DNA from: CADEEV01 sp032127875
GTDB lineage: Bacteria > Acidobacteriota > Vicinamibacteria > Fen-336
Assembly (NCBI GenBank): GCA_032127875.1
Contig: JAQBHI010000038.1
Coordinates: 18,294 to 82,293, forward strand
Direction of reading: 5' to 3'
DNA: 64,000 bases
The notes below the pieces were generated by a model, which saw only the letters and a list, made by a program, of their open reading frames with translations, was not told the origin of the DNA and searched no databases. The position numbers and the translations under genes were made by a program. Below are positions 7,959 through 16,946 of the stretch, in pieces (within the stretch, counting starts at the first letter, position 1; the number at the start of each line of letters is the position of its first letter).

Positions 7959-8851
7959 AGCGGACGGGCCTTCACTTCTTCATAGATCCGCGCAACGTAC
8001 TCGCCGACGATACCCACGGTCGTGAGCTGGATGCCGCCGAGGAAGAGCAGCACCACCATCAGCGAGGTCCAGCCCGGGAGGTCGAAGCTGCGGATCAGAC
8101 GCAGATAGACCAGCACCAGGATCAACACGAAACCGCCGGCGGACACCAGCAGACCCATTACCAGGGCAACCTTCAAGGGAGCCGTCGAGAACGAGATGAT
8201 GCCGTCGAAGGCGAGCTTGAGGAGCATCGCCAGGGAGTACTTGGACTCGCCGCCCTGGCGCACGTGGCGCACGTATTCGATCCCCACCTGGCGGCGTCCG
8301 ACCCAGCTTCGCAGGCCGCGCAGGAAGCGCGTGCGCTCGGGCAGGCTGCGCAGCGCCAGCACCACGCTGCGGTCCACCAGCGAGAAGTCCCCGGTGTCGA
8401 GGGGGATCTCGATGTTCGCGAGCAGACGCAGGAGCCGGTAGAAGAGATGGTAGATCACCCGCTTCGGCAGCCCTTCACGCAGCCGCTGCCGGCGCCCGAA
8501 GACCACGTCGTAACCCTGCTTCCAGTGGGCGTGGAAGTCACCGATCAGCTCGGGCGGGTCCTGGAGGTCCGCGTCGATCATCACGGTCGCGTCGCCCGTG
8601 CAGTGGTCGAGGCCGGCGCACAAGGCCGCCTGGTGCCCGAAGTTCCGGGTCAGCGTCAGGACCCGGACGCGTGGGTCCGCCCGGGCGAGCTCTTCGAGCA
8701 GCGAAGCCGTTCGGTCTTCGCTGCCGTCGTCCACGAAGAGGATCTCGGCCTCGCAGGGTAGCGTGCTGAGCGCGGCTTTGAGTCGCTCGTAGAAGAGCGG
8801 CAGCACGACTTCTTCGTTGTAGACGGGCACCACGACCGAAAGCGTGTCCAA
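7898..8851 (-). CDS. Polyprenyl-phosphate glycosyltransferase, GT2 (GtrB/DPM1-like)
   Basis: This 317-residue enzyme should transfer a sugar from a nucleotide donor to polyprenyl phosphate on the cytoplasmic face of the membrane. The GT-A fold is clear: VVVPVYNEEVVLPLF at the N terminus, LFVDDGSEDRT, the DXD-like IDADLQDPPELI, and RGLRSWVGRRQVG for the acceptor site. Two C-terminal membrane helices follow (about 230-255 and 265-290), then the YVARIYEEVKARPLYLL tail characteristic of GtrB/ArnC-like proteins. It is the last gene of a minus-strand operon, 11 bp after the GT39-like protein that probably uses the lipid-linked sugar it makes. Its 3' end overlaps the convergent methyltransferase gene by 61 bp. 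Confidence 0.9.
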   Translation of the reverse strand: MDTLSVVVPVYNEEVVLPLFYERLKAALSTLPCEAEILFVDDGSEDRTASLLEELARADPRVRVLTLTRNFGHQAALCAGLDHCTGDATVMIDADLQDPPELIGDFHAHWKQGYDVVFGRRQRLREGLPKRVIYHLFYRLLRLLANIEIPLDTGDFSLVDRSVVLALRSLPERTRFLRGLRSWVGRRQVGIEYVRHVRQGGESKYSLAMLLKLAFDGIISFSTAPLKVALVMGLLVSAGGFVLILVLVYLRLIRSFDLPGWTSLMVVLLFLGGIQLTTVGIVGEYVARIYEEVKARPLYLLARGPEPSGGGAPALRP

Positions 8852-8862
8852 GTGGGCGGATG

Positions 8863-10644
8863 TTATCGCATCGACTCGGGTGTTTCCATGCGCGCCAGGC
8901 GCTGCCGGAGCCGCTCTGCAAGTGGCTCGAGCGGCTCGAGAGCCAGGGCCTGGCGGTAGCTCCCGGCGGCAGCCTTGGCGTCGCCAAGGGCGTCTCGCTG
9001 CAAGTCGCCGATCACGGTGAGCAGCTGTGCGTCGCCGGGGTTGGCCCTCGCCGCGAGCTGCAGCGTCTCGCCCGCGCGGGCTCGGTCATTCTTGTGCAGT
9101 TGCAGGCGGGCAGCCAGGAGCAGGCCGGAAGCCTGCACCTCAGGGTCGGGGTTGCGCCGGACGAGTTCCATGGCCTCGCCGATCGCCCGGTCGTAAAGGC
9201 CGCGCCGTGCGTAGAACTCGGCGCCCAGCAAGAACTCCGCCGTACGGTAGCGCTGGCGATCCGCCTCGCGAGCCGGTCCGAGGACGACACCCTCGAGCGC
9301 GAGGGAGGCCCAAGCGAGGCTCGCCACGGCGCCGAGAGTAGTCGCCACAGCACGGGCCCTGCCCGCCGCGGCCCAGGCGACAAGGCGTGCGAGAGTGAGG
9401 CCGGCGGGCAGCAGCAGGAACACAGCGAGGGTGACGCGGTACCGGGAGAGCGTCATGGTCAGCAGGATGGAAGCGAGCAGGGCTGCCGCGAACGGCATCA
9501 CCGGAGCCAGCTCGCGCAGACGCCGGTTCAGCAGAGCCAGTCCTACGAGGGCCAGCGGCAACAGCGTGCCGTAAGCCGGCAGTAGCCTCAGCAGCGGGTC
9601 CTCGAGCGCGGCGTAGTAGAAGTTGGCGTTGTCGGGGTTCTCGAAGGGGATGAGGAGGCCTGCAGTCTTCTTGAGGTAGAACACGGCCACGGCTGCGGCG
9701 GAGGGAAAGGACTCCAGGCACGCTAGGGCCGTCGCGAGCATCTGTCCGTTGCCCTGCGCGATGAGCGGCGCCACCGCATGCGGGCGGATATCGAAGGCGT
9801 ACGGGTTCGCATTGGCGCTGTTGAACACGGCCAGCACGGTGCTACCCGTCACGGCCAGCGTCAGGGGCGGCGCGCCAACTGCGAGGTTGCGCAGGACGAC
9901 CGGAGTGAGCCCTGCGAGCAGGCCGAGGGCGAAGACACCGGCCAGCAGCGCCGTGCGCCGGGTGGCTCCCCACCAGGCAAGTAGTAACCACAGGATCAGG
10001 AGCGGCACGGGCGCGAAACCCTCGTTCGTCAGGAGCGCGAGGGCCATCGCGAGGCCGAGCATCCCCGCGTACCAGCAGGTCGGCTGCTCGCGAAGCTGCA
10101 GGAGAGCGCCAGTCGCCAGCAGCGAAGACAGCACGATAAGGGGGCCCCGGAGCATGACGACGTCGTAGTGAATCGCGGGAGCGTACAAGGCGAACAGAAG
10201 CGCCGCAGCGAAACCAGGACCCTCACCGAGAAGGCGAGCCCCCAGGCGGCCGAGGAGCACGACACACAGCCCCGAAGCGGCGATCTGAATCAGCGCCAGC
10301 GGCAGCATCGGATCGTCCCACACGAAGCGCAGGGCGCCCACCAGGTAGGCATAGAGAGGTGCCTTGTAGAAAGTGAGCGGATGCCCGTACCACTGGTGCC
10401 AGCGGCTTTCTGGAGCGATCAGCAGTTGCCAGGCGGCCAGGGGCTGGTAGGGCGCCCGGCCCAGCACGTCGCCGGCCGCGATGCGCTGTCCCCACTGGTC
10501 GAAGATGAACATGTCCGATCCCTTGAAGTCGTGGTGGTACGCGAACAGCGGTGTCGGGACCACGTGAAGCAGATGCAGCACTCGCAGCAGGACGGCCAGC
10601 ACGAAAACGGCGAGGCTCCGGCGCGCGATGGGCGAGAGCTTCAC
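8863..10644 (-). CDS. GT39-like membrane glycosyltransferase with C-terminal TPR-like tail
   Basis: This encodes 593 residues. An N-terminal membrane helix is followed by a large extracytoplasmic loop containing DMFIFDQWGQRI, which resembles the acidic catalytic loop of PMT/GT39 (ArnT-like) enzymes. About ten further membrane segments run to residue ~430. The last ~130 residues are soluble and helical with repeated A-x3-L-A-L patterns (RAGETLQLAARANPGDAQLL, AAGSYRQALALEPLEPLAER), i.e. TPR-like repeats. It probably uses a polyprenyl-phosphate sugar supplied by the GT2 protein encoded 11 bp downstream; the acceptor is unknown. The start is GTG at 10644, 22 bp after the sulfatase-fold gene. Confidence 0.78.
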   Translation of the reverse strand: MKLSPIARRSLAVFVLAVLLRVLHLLHVVPTPLFAYHHDFKGSDMFIFDQWGQRIAAGDVLGRAPYQPLAAWQLLIAPESRWHQWYGHPLTFYKAPLYAYLVGALRFVWDDPMLPLALIQIAASGLCVVLLGRLGARLLGEGPGFAAALLFALYAPAIHYDVVMLRGPLIVLSSLLATGALLQLREQPTCWYAGMLGLAMALALLTNEGFAPVPLLILWLLLAWWGATRRTALLAGVFALGLLAGLTPVVLRNLAVGAPPLTLAVTGSTVLAVFNSANANPYAFDIRPHAVAPLIAQGNGQMLATALACLESFPSAAAVAVFYLKKTAGLLIPFENPDNANFYYAALEDPLLRLLPAYGTLLPLALVGLALLNRRLRELAPVMPFAAALLASILLTMTLSRYRVTLAVFLLLPAGLTLARLVAWAAAGRARAVATTLGAVASLAWASLALEGVVLGPAREADRQRYRTAEFLLGAEFYARRGLYDRAIGEAMELVRRNPDPEVQASGLLLAARLQLHKNDRARAGETLQLAARANPGDAQLLTVIGDLQRDALGDAKAAAGSYRQALALEPLEPLAERLRQRLARMETPESMR

Positions 10645-10666
10645 GAGCGTGGCGGCGCCGTACCCC

Positions 10667-12142
10667 TCAAGGCCGTGGCCAGCCGAGCCAGCCGTCGGGA
10701 GCCGGATCGGCGGGATGGATTCGCGGAGGCAAGCGCCGGCCGGGCGATGCGGCGGCGCCCGCGGCTATGTAGCCGAGGGCCGCCATGGCCTGCTGCTTGT
10801 CGGTATCCGTGTCCGTGCTTCCGGCCAGGGAACCAGCCGCAAGCTTGTTGTAGCGGTCGGCGAGGCGATCGGCCATCGGCCTCATGATCACGATCCCCTG
10901 CTCTGCGGCAAGTTGGTTGGTCTGTTCACGCGGGTCGGCCCGGTAGTCGAACAGTGCCTTAGCGTAGGGCTCCTCTGATATCACGAGCTTGAAGCGCGAA
11001 CCGCGCAGCGCGACCCCGCATCCCCCGTCCTTGCCACCGTAGTCCAGGTGGAGCAGCAGCTCGTGTTGGGAGTCGCCCTCGCCGGTGGCGGCGACCGCGG
11101 CCGGGGGCGCGGCTCTCATGCGGGCAGCCAGGCTGAGGCCATCCACCTCGGCGGGAGGGACGGGGGCGGACAACAACTCGAGGACCGTGGGGGCGATGTC
11201 CAGCAGGCTGGCGGCCCCCAGTCTCGCGCCAGGGGGGAGTATTCCGGGGGCGTGGAAGAGCAGCGGCACGCGCACCACCTCCTCGTAGAGGGTCTGGCCG
11301 TGACCCATGCGCCCGTGCTCTTCCATCTCTTCGCCGTGATCGGAAGTGACGACTGTGAGCGTGCCCTCGGCAAGCCCGAGGCTTCGAAGCTCACGCAACA
11401 GATCCTGGATCCCATCGTCGGAGCGGCGGATCTCGCCGTCATACAGATCGGTAGCGTCCTCGAGCAGCTCAGCCGGCCGCCGCAACACCTCGTTCATCCT
11501 TAGCTCCGGGATGCTGACTCCGCCTTGGCGCTCCGCCAGCCGCCCGACGAGCCGCCGACCCCGGTAGTCCCGGACCGGATCGTACGGAGCGTGCGGGTCC
11601 AGGTAGTGGACGTACAGGAAGAACGGCTGCGCCAGGCTCTTGAGCCTGGGGAGCAGCTCGGAGTTCAGCTGCTCTGCCGTGCTGAACTGCCCGTGCTCGA
11701 GGTCGTCGAGCATGGAGTAGTAGGCGGTGAACCCCTGCGCGAAGCCCGCTCCGCGGGACAGCCAGCCATTGGCGGTGATGCCCAGCGTGGCGTAGCCACG
11801 GGCGCGCAAGCGCTCCGCGAGGGTCGTGGCCGCTTCGGGAAGGGCGTCGTGGTTCGTGAACGTCTGGTGACGCAGCGGGTGCAGGCCGGTGAGAATCGAC
11901 GCCGCTGCCGGCTTCGTCCACGACGTGGGCGAGACGCCGTCCCAAAGAACCCCTTCGGCGGCCAGACGCGTGAAGGCCGGCGCCGTCTCCCGAGGGTAGC
12001 CATACGCATGCAGGTGGTCCGGGCGCAGGGTGTCGACCACGATCAGGACCAGGTTGCGCAAGGGCGCGGGCCGGCGGGGGCCGGTGCAGCCCTGGGACGC
12101 CACCGCTGCCAGGAGCCCGAGCAGGAGTCCGAGCCGTCCCAT
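10667..12142 (-). CDS. Sulfatase-fold (alkaline phosphatase superfamily) lipoprotein, Thr nucleophile
   Basis: This encodes 491 residues. The signal (MGRLGLLLGLLAAVASQGCTG) ends in a lipobox-like SQGC, so it is probably a lipoprotein. The family core follows: LVLIVVDTLRPDHLHAYGYP (metal site), TKPAAASILTG (nucleophile region), HYLDPHAPYDP, and TSDHGEEMEEHGRMGHG (metal site). The position of the sulfatase formylglycine Cys/Ser is Thr and the following Arg is Ala, so sulfatase activity is unlikely. A phosphatase or phosphotransferase role is inferred. It ends with the LGYIAAG motif that precedes TPRs in the related proteins at 12597 and 14888, but has no TPRs itself. It is the first gene of the operon with GT39-like and GT2 proteins. 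Confidence 0.85.
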   Translation of the reverse strand: MGRLGLLLGLLAAVASQGCTGPRRPAPLRNLVLIVVDTLRPDHLHAYGYPRETAPAFTRLAAEGVLWDGVSPTSWTKPAAASILTGLHPLRHQTFTNHDALPEAATTLAERLRARGYATLGITANGWLSRGAGFAQGFTAYYSMLDDLEHGQFSTAEQLNSELLPRLKSLAQPFFLYVHYLDPHAPYDPVRDYRGRRLVGRLAERQGGVSIPELRMNEVLRRPAELLEDATDLYDGEIRRSDDGIQDLLRELRSLGLAEGTLTVVTSDHGEEMEEHGRMGHGQTLYEEVVRVPLLFHAPGILPPGARLGAASLLDIAPTVLELLSAPVPPAEVDGLSLAARMRAAPPAAVAATGEGDSQHELLLHLDYGGKDGGCGVALRGSRFKLVISEEPYAKALFDYRADPREQTNQLAAEQGIVIMRPMADRLADRYNKLAAGSLAGSTDTDTDKQQAMAALGYIAAGAAASPGRRLPPRIHPADPAPDGWLGWPRP

Positions 12143-12149
12143 GGTCGAG

Positions 12150-12165
12150 CGGGAGGTTACTCCCG
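12150..12165. other. Perfect 6-bp inverted repeat in the leader of the 12142 gene
   Basis: CGGGAG-GTTA-CTCCCG lies 7 bp before the ATG of the minus-strand sulfatase-fold gene. It would form a small hairpin in that mRNA. A function is not shown; it could modestly affect translation initiation. The rest of the 198-bp gap to the MoaD gene shows nothing else clear. Confidence 0.3.
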
Positions 12166-12340
12166 GCGTGCGCAAAAGAAAAGGCGCCGGAAAGCCTGCT
12201 CCCCTCCCTCCAGGTTCGCCCGGGCGCTCGAGGGCGAGGCCGCGACGTCCTCGAGCATGGCGCGCGCGGGTGCGCAGCTGCCACCCTGCGGGGTCAAAGG
12301 CCCTTGCCCCGCGTGGCACTTTCGTGTCAGCGTGAGGAGA

Positions 12341-12586
12341 ATGCAGGTGCGCGTCCGACTCTTTGCCGCTCTGCGCGAGGCCGCCGGTCGGTCGGATCTC
12401 GCGGTCGAGTTGCCCGAGGGCTCGACCCCCGAGGACGTCTTCCGCCGCCTTGCACACGAGCATCCGGCTCTGGAGCCCAAGCGCAAGAGCCTGGCCACGG
12501 CGGTGAATCGTCGCTACGCGCGTTTCGACGCGCCGCTGCGCGAGGGCGACGAGGTGGTCTTCATCCCCCCGGTCTCGGGCGGGTAG
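12341..12586 (+). CDS. MoaD/ThiS-family small sulfur-carrier protein
   Basis: This 81-residue beta-grasp protein looks like molybdopterin-converting factor subunit 1. It starts MQVRVRLFAALREAAG, typical of MoaD. It has the central VFRRLAHEHPAL helix, NRRYARFDAPLREGDEVVFIPPV near the end, and the C-terminal Gly-Gly on which the thiocarboxylate is formed. The length is normal for MoaD. The ATG at 12341 has a purine-rich site (GTGAGGAGA) immediately upstream. The reading frame is open far upstream, but that part is antisense to the sulfatase-fold gene. No MoaE, MoeB or molybdoenzyme gene is next to it, and the sulfatase-fold-TPR gene starts only 10 bp downstream. Confidence 0.82.
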   Translation: MQVRVRLFAALREAAGRSDLAVELPEGSTPEDVFRRLAHEHPALEPKRKSLATAVNRRYARFDAPLREGDEVVFIPPVSGG

Positions 12587-12596
12587 CCGTTCTATC

Positions 12597-14891
12597 TTGC
12601 GGCGCGTCGCCATCCTTTGCCTGATCGCCGCCCTCACGGGCGCGGGGCTTTTCCTCGTGCGGCCGCGCTGGAGTCGCTCCTGGTTCGCCCCTCGGACCCC
12701 GAAGAACCTGCTGCTGGTTTCCATCGACACGCTGCGCGCCGATCACCTGGGCTGTTTCGGTTACGCGGCGGCGCAGACCCCGCGCCTCGACGCCCTGGCC
12801 CACGCAGGCCTGCGCTTCGCCCGAGCCACGACCGTGATGCCGCTGACGCTCCCAGCGCATTCCTCCCTGATGACGGGCACCTTCCCCGCCTGGCACGGCG
12901 TGCGCGACAACGGCGGCTTCTACCTGGGCGACGACCAGCTCACGCTGGCCGAGGCGCTGCGTGACAAGGGCTTCCGCACCGGCGGCTTCGTCTCGAGCTT
13001 CGTGCTGGATCATCGCTGGGGCATCGCGCAGGGCTTCGATAAGTTCTTCGACGATTTCGATCTCGAGAAGTTCGGTGACGCGCCGGGCATGGACGTGATC
13101 CAGCGCCCAGGCTCGGAGACCGTGGACCAGGCGCTCTCCTGGCTGCAGGCCGACCGCGCACGGCCTTTCTTCGGCTGGGTCCATCTCTACGATCCGCACA
13201 CACCCTACGAAGCTCCGGAACCCTTTCGCTCACGCTTTCCGGCCACGATGATCGGCGCCTACGACGCCGAGATCGCGACGGCCGACGCGCAGCTGGGCCG
13301 CCTGCTCGATGCCCTCGACCTCGACGGGCGACTGAGCGAGACGCTGGTGATGGTCACCGGAGACCATGGCGAGATGCTGGGTGAGCATGGCGAGCAGAGC
13401 CACGGCTTCTTCATCTACGACGCCGCCACCCACATCCCGGTGATCGTCTCGGGCCCGGGCGTGCCGACCCGCGAGGTGCCCGATCAGATCCGCATCGTGG
13501 ATCTGATGCCCACAGCCCTCGAGTTGTTGCGGGTTCCGGCGCCGAAAGCGATGCAGGGCGTGAGCCTGATGCCCCTCGCGCGCGGCGAGCACCTGTCGCT
13601 CGTGGCCCAGTCGGAGAGCTGGTACCCGCGCTATCACTACGGCTGGAGCGAGCTGATCTCGCTCCAGGACAATCGCGTCCAGTACATCCGTGCGCCGCGT
13701 CCGGAGCTCTACGACCTGCAGGCCGATCCACGTGAGCTGGTCGACAAGTCCAAAGACGACGCCGGCCGGCTCGCCACGCTCGAGCGGGCGCTCACCGAGC
13801 ATCTCAGCCGCAGCACGAGCGCGACAGCCGCCAAGGGTCCACAGACGGTCGACGCCGAAGCCGAGGAGAAGCTCGCCGCGCTCGGCTACATCGGCGGCGC
13901 CGTGAGCCCGCGCCATCTCGAGGACCGCCCACGTGGCGATCCGAAAGACAAGATCGGTCTCTACAACCTCCTCAAGCAGGCAGGCAGCGCTTCGGCCGAA
14001 GGCCGCATCGACGAGGCGATCGCCAAGGCGCGGCAAGCGATCGCCGCGGACCCGGAGATCGTCGAGGCCTACATGCTGCTCGGCAATTTCGAGAAGAAGG
14101 CGAAGCAGCCTGCGCAGGCCATCGCCTCCTACAAAAAGGCCTTGACGCTGGATCCCGAGCACCAGGGCGCGCTGTTCAGCCTGGCGATCGCGTACAAGGA
14201 CGTGGGTCGGCTGGAGGAGGCGCGTGTCGGCTTTGAACGAGCGCAGCAGCTCGACCCGCGCAACGGCAAGGTGCTCTGGCAGCTCGCCGATCTCTTCCTG
14301 CGGCAGGGCCATCCCGACAAGGCCCAGGCCGTCATCCTGGACGCGCTGGCGCGCAAGGTGGACGAGCACCGCTTCCTGCTGAAGCTGGGTGAAAGTCAGA
14401 TCGAGGCGAAGCAGTGGGACGAGGCCGAGAAGTCGCTGCGGTCGGCGCTCGAGAAGAAGCCCGGCCTCGACACCGCGAACTTCAATCTGGGGCTCGTCTA
14501 CGAGGAACGCGGGGAGATCGACAAGGCGGTCGCTGCCTACGAGACCGAGCTCGCCAGCAACGCTAAAGCGCAGCGAGCCGCCTTCAATGTCGCGAAGCTG
14601 CTCCAGAAGCTGGGCCGCCTCCCGGAGGCCGTGGCCCAGTTTCGCAAGGCGGTCGAGCTGAAGCCCGACTTCGGCACCGGACAGCTCTACCTTGCGAAGG
14701 CACTCCTCGACTCGGGCGACCTCGCGGGCGCGGAGGAGTGGGCGCGCAAGGGCCTGGTCTCGAAGCCGGATCCGCGCATCGCGCCACTCGGCCATTTCGT
14801 GCTGGCCGACGTCTTCAATCGCCAGGGGCGCGCGGCAGAGGCGCAACGTGAGGTGGTGGCCGCGCGGCGGCTCGAGCGCGGCGGCAAATGA
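12597..14891 (+). CDS. Sulfatase-fold-TPR fusion protein, Thr nucleophile
   Basis: This encodes 764 residues. An N-terminal membrane segment or signal (about residues 4-22) is followed by the alkaline-phosphatase-superfamily domain (~35-420): VSIDTLRADHLGCFGY, PLTLPAHSSLMTG, HLYDPHTPYEAPEPF and TGDHGEMLGEHGEQSHG. The nucleophile position is Thr, with His instead of Arg two residues after the Pro. After the LAALGYIGGA linker come about eight TPRs (~460-760) with repeats such as YMLLGNFEKKAKQPAQAI and ANFNLGLVYEERGEIDKAV. The protein probably acts outside the cytoplasmic membrane; its substrate and TPR partner are unknown. The start is TTG at 12597, 10 bp after MoaD. It overlaps the next gene by four bases (ATGA). 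Confidence 0.87.
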   Translation: MRRVAILCLIAALTGAGLFLVRPRWSRSWFAPRTPKNLLLVSIDTLRADHLGCFGYAAAQTPRLDALAHAGLRFARATTVMPLTLPAHSSLMTGTFPAWHGVRDNGGFYLGDDQLTLAEALRDKGFRTGGFVSSFVLDHRWGIAQGFDKFFDDFDLEKFGDAPGMDVIQRPGSETVDQALSWLQADRARPFFGWVHLYDPHTPYEAPEPFRSRFPATMIGAYDAEIATADAQLGRLLDALDLDGRLSETLVMVTGDHGEMLGEHGEQSHGFFIYDAATHIPVIVSGPGVPTREVPDQIRIVDLMPTALELLRVPAPKAMQGVSLMPLARGEHLSLVAQSESWYPRYHYGWSELISLQDNRVQYIRAPRPELYDLQADPRELVDKSKDDAGRLATLERALTEHLSRSTSATAAKGPQTVDAEAEEKLAALGYIGGAVSPRHLEDRPRGDPKDKIGLYNLLKQAGSASAEGRIDEAIAKARQAIAADPEIVEAYMLLGNFEKKAKQPAQAIASYKKALTLDPEHQGALFSLAIAYKDVGRLEEARVGFERAQQLDPRNGKVLWQLADLFLRQGHPDKAQAVILDALARKVDEHRFLLKLGESQIEAKQWDEAEKSLRSALEKKPGLDTANFNLGLVYEERGEIDKAVAAYETELASNAKAQRAAFNVAKLLQKLGRLPEAVAQFRKAVELKPDFGTGQLYLAKALLDSGDLAGAEEWARKGLVSKPDPRIAPLGHFVLADVFNRQGRAAEAQREVVAARRLERGGK

Positions 14892-16903
14892 AGCTCGCGG
14901 CAGCGGGCGCATGCTGCGCGCTGGCTCTCACCGCCTGTCGCAGCCAGGCGCCCGCGCCTGCACAGGCGCTCCATGCCCGGCACCTGGTCATCGTCACTAT
15001 CGACACGCTGCGCGCGGACCATGTCGGCGCCTACGGCGACACCCGCGCCGCGACACCGCATCTGGACGCGTTGGCGCGCACGGGCGCCATGGCCAGCGAG
15101 GCCTCGGCGCAGGTGCCGCTCACGCGCCCTTCCCACGTCGCGATCTTCACGGGAGAACTGCCGACCCAGACCGGAATCCGCGACAACATCTCGCCCGCGG
15201 TCCTGCCCAGCGTGCCGCTGCTCGCCGAGGTGCTGAAGAAGGCCGGCTTCGCCACGGGCGCCTTCGTATCGTCGGTGGTCCTCGACGCTTCTTCGGGACT
15301 GGGGCGCGGCTTCGACAAATACGACGACGATTTTGAGGGGCCCGTTGGCACCGCCCAGTTCCTGAACACCCTGCAAGAGAAGGGAGACGTGACGACGGCC
15401 CAGGCGATCTCCTGGCTCGAGACGACGCGCGCTGGCGCGCCTGACGCTCGCGTCTTTTTGTGGCTGCATCTGTACGAGCCGCACGATCCCTACGAGCCTC
15501 CCGAACCGTACGCCTCGCGCTTTCGTGAGCGGCCCTATGCCGGCGAGGTGGCGTTCGCCGACGACCTCCTCGGCCGACTCGACGCGGCGTTGGCGCGTCT
15601 TGGCCTCACGGACGACACGGCGCTGCTAGTCACCTCGGACCATGGCGAAGGCCTGGGCGACCACGGCGAGACGCTGCACGGTTTCTTCGTGTACCAGTCG
15701 ACCCTTCACGTGCCCTTCTTCGTGCGCGCCCCCGGTGTCGCACCGGGCACTCGCCTGACGAACGCGGTTCAGCTCGTCGACGTCTTCCCCACCTCGCTCG
15801 AGCTGCTCGGTGTCCCGCTGCCCGGCGCCAAGCTGGCCGGCCGCAGCCTGGCCGGCGCGCTGCGCGGCGAAAGCGCGGGCCCGCAGAACAGCGTCTACGC
15901 CGAGTCGCTGGTGCCGCTGCTGCATTTCGGCTGGAGCGACCTGCGCGTGATGCGCGAGGGCCGCTTCAAGTACATCCAGGCGCCGCGCCCCGAGCTCTAC
16001 GATCTCGGGACCGACCGAGGCGAGCTCCGCAATCTCTTCGCGACCCAGCGCTCGCGCGCCGAAGCGCTGCGCGCAGGACTCGGGCGGATCCTCGATGCCG
16101 AACGCGCCGCGGCGGTGAGCTCCACGGCTGCGGCTCCGGCCGCCGCTCCGGAGCTACTCGAGAAGCTGGGCGCGCTGGGCTACGTCGGCGGCGCCGCGCC
16201 CGCCGAAACTACGACGCCCGGCGCCGACCCCAAGGACAAGGTGGAGGACTTCCGGATCGCGAACGCTCTGATGCGCGAAGGCCTGCTGCGGTTTCACGAC
16301 CGGGACTATGCCGCGAGCGCCAGCCGCTTTCAGGAGGTCCTGGCCCGCAAGGTCGAGAGTTTCGAGGTTCACTACTACCTGGCGCGCGCGCTCAGCGGCC
16401 AGGGCCGCGACAAACAGGCCGTGGCCCATTTCGAAGAGGCCGCCAGGCGCTCGCCGGCGTTTGGGCCGGCCTGGGAGGGCCTGGGCGACGCGCTCTTGTC
16501 GACCGGACGCAAGAGCGACGCGTGCAGGGCCTACGAGAAGGCGCTTCCGCTGGCACCTCGCAACGCGGCGCTGCGCTCCCGCCTGGGCGATCTGCAGCGG
16601 GCGCTGGGCGCCATCGACGAGGCTATCCGTCGGCAGACGGAAGCCACCGAGCTGGGGCCCGACGTCGCTTCCTACTGGAACTCGCTGGGAATGACCCTCG
16701 GTGGCAACCGGCGCGAGGCCGAGGCCGAGCGCGCCTTCAGGCAAGCGACCCGCCTCGACGCCAAGGACCCGCGCTATGCCTACAACCTCGGCTTGATCCT
16801 GGTACGGCAGGGACGTGCGGCCGAGGGGCGGCCATGGTTCGAGAAGACGCTTGCCCTCGACCCGACGTTCGCCCCGGCCCGAGAGCAGCTCGCCGGGCAC
16901 TGA
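14888..16903 (+). CDS. Sulfatase-fold-TPR lipoprotein, Thr nucleophile
   Basis: This encodes 671 residues. The signal peptide ends in a lipobox (ALALTAC, Cys at about 17), so it is a predicted lipoprotein. The sulfatase-fold domain shows VTIDTLRADHVGAYG, PLTRPSHVAIFTG (Thr nucleophile), HLYEPHDPYEPPEPY and TSDHGEGLGDHGETLHG. The linker LGALGYVGGA at about 430 leads into five or six TPRs reaching the C terminus. It is a close relative of the upstream 764-residue protein, and the two reading frames overlap by four bases, so they are very likely co-translated and may act as a pair. It converges on the MmcQ/YjbR gene; the 43 bp between contain no clear terminator. Confidence 0.87.
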   Translation: MKLAAAGACCALALTACRSQAPAPAQALHARHLVIVTIDTLRADHVGAYGDTRAATPHLDALARTGAMASEASAQVPLTRPSHVAIFTGELPTQTGIRDNISPAVLPSVPLLAEVLKKAGFATGAFVSSVVLDASSGLGRGFDKYDDDFEGPVGTAQFLNTLQEKGDVTTAQAISWLETTRAGAPDARVFLWLHLYEPHDPYEPPEPYASRFRERPYAGEVAFADDLLGRLDAALARLGLTDDTALLVTSDHGEGLGDHGETLHGFFVYQSTLHVPFFVRAPGVAPGTRLTNAVQLVDVFPTSLELLGVPLPGAKLAGRSLAGALRGESAGPQNSVYAESLVPLLHFGWSDLRVMREGRFKYIQAPRPELYDLGTDRGELRNLFATQRSRAEALRAGLGRILDAERAAAVSSTAAAPAAAPELLEKLGALGYVGGAAPAETTTPGADPKDKVEDFRIANALMREGLLRFHDRDYAASASRFQEVLARKVESFEVHYYLARALSGQGRDKQAVAHFEEAARRSPAFGPAWEGLGDALLSTGRKSDACRAYEKALPLAPRNAALRSRLGDLQRALGAIDEAIRRQTEATELGPDVASYWNSLGMTLGGNRREAEAERAFRQATRLDAKDPRYAYNLGLILVRQGRAAEGRPWFEKTLALDPTFAPAREQLAGH

Positions 16904-16946
16904 AGCGTAGCCCGAAGAAGCCTCGCCTCGACACGAGATCTCTGCT

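Noticed and set aside
13230..14912. 560-residue minus-strand frame opposite the sulfatase-fold-TPR gene
   Set aside because: Leu/Arg-rich mirror of TPR codons; no start signal and no similarity to known families.
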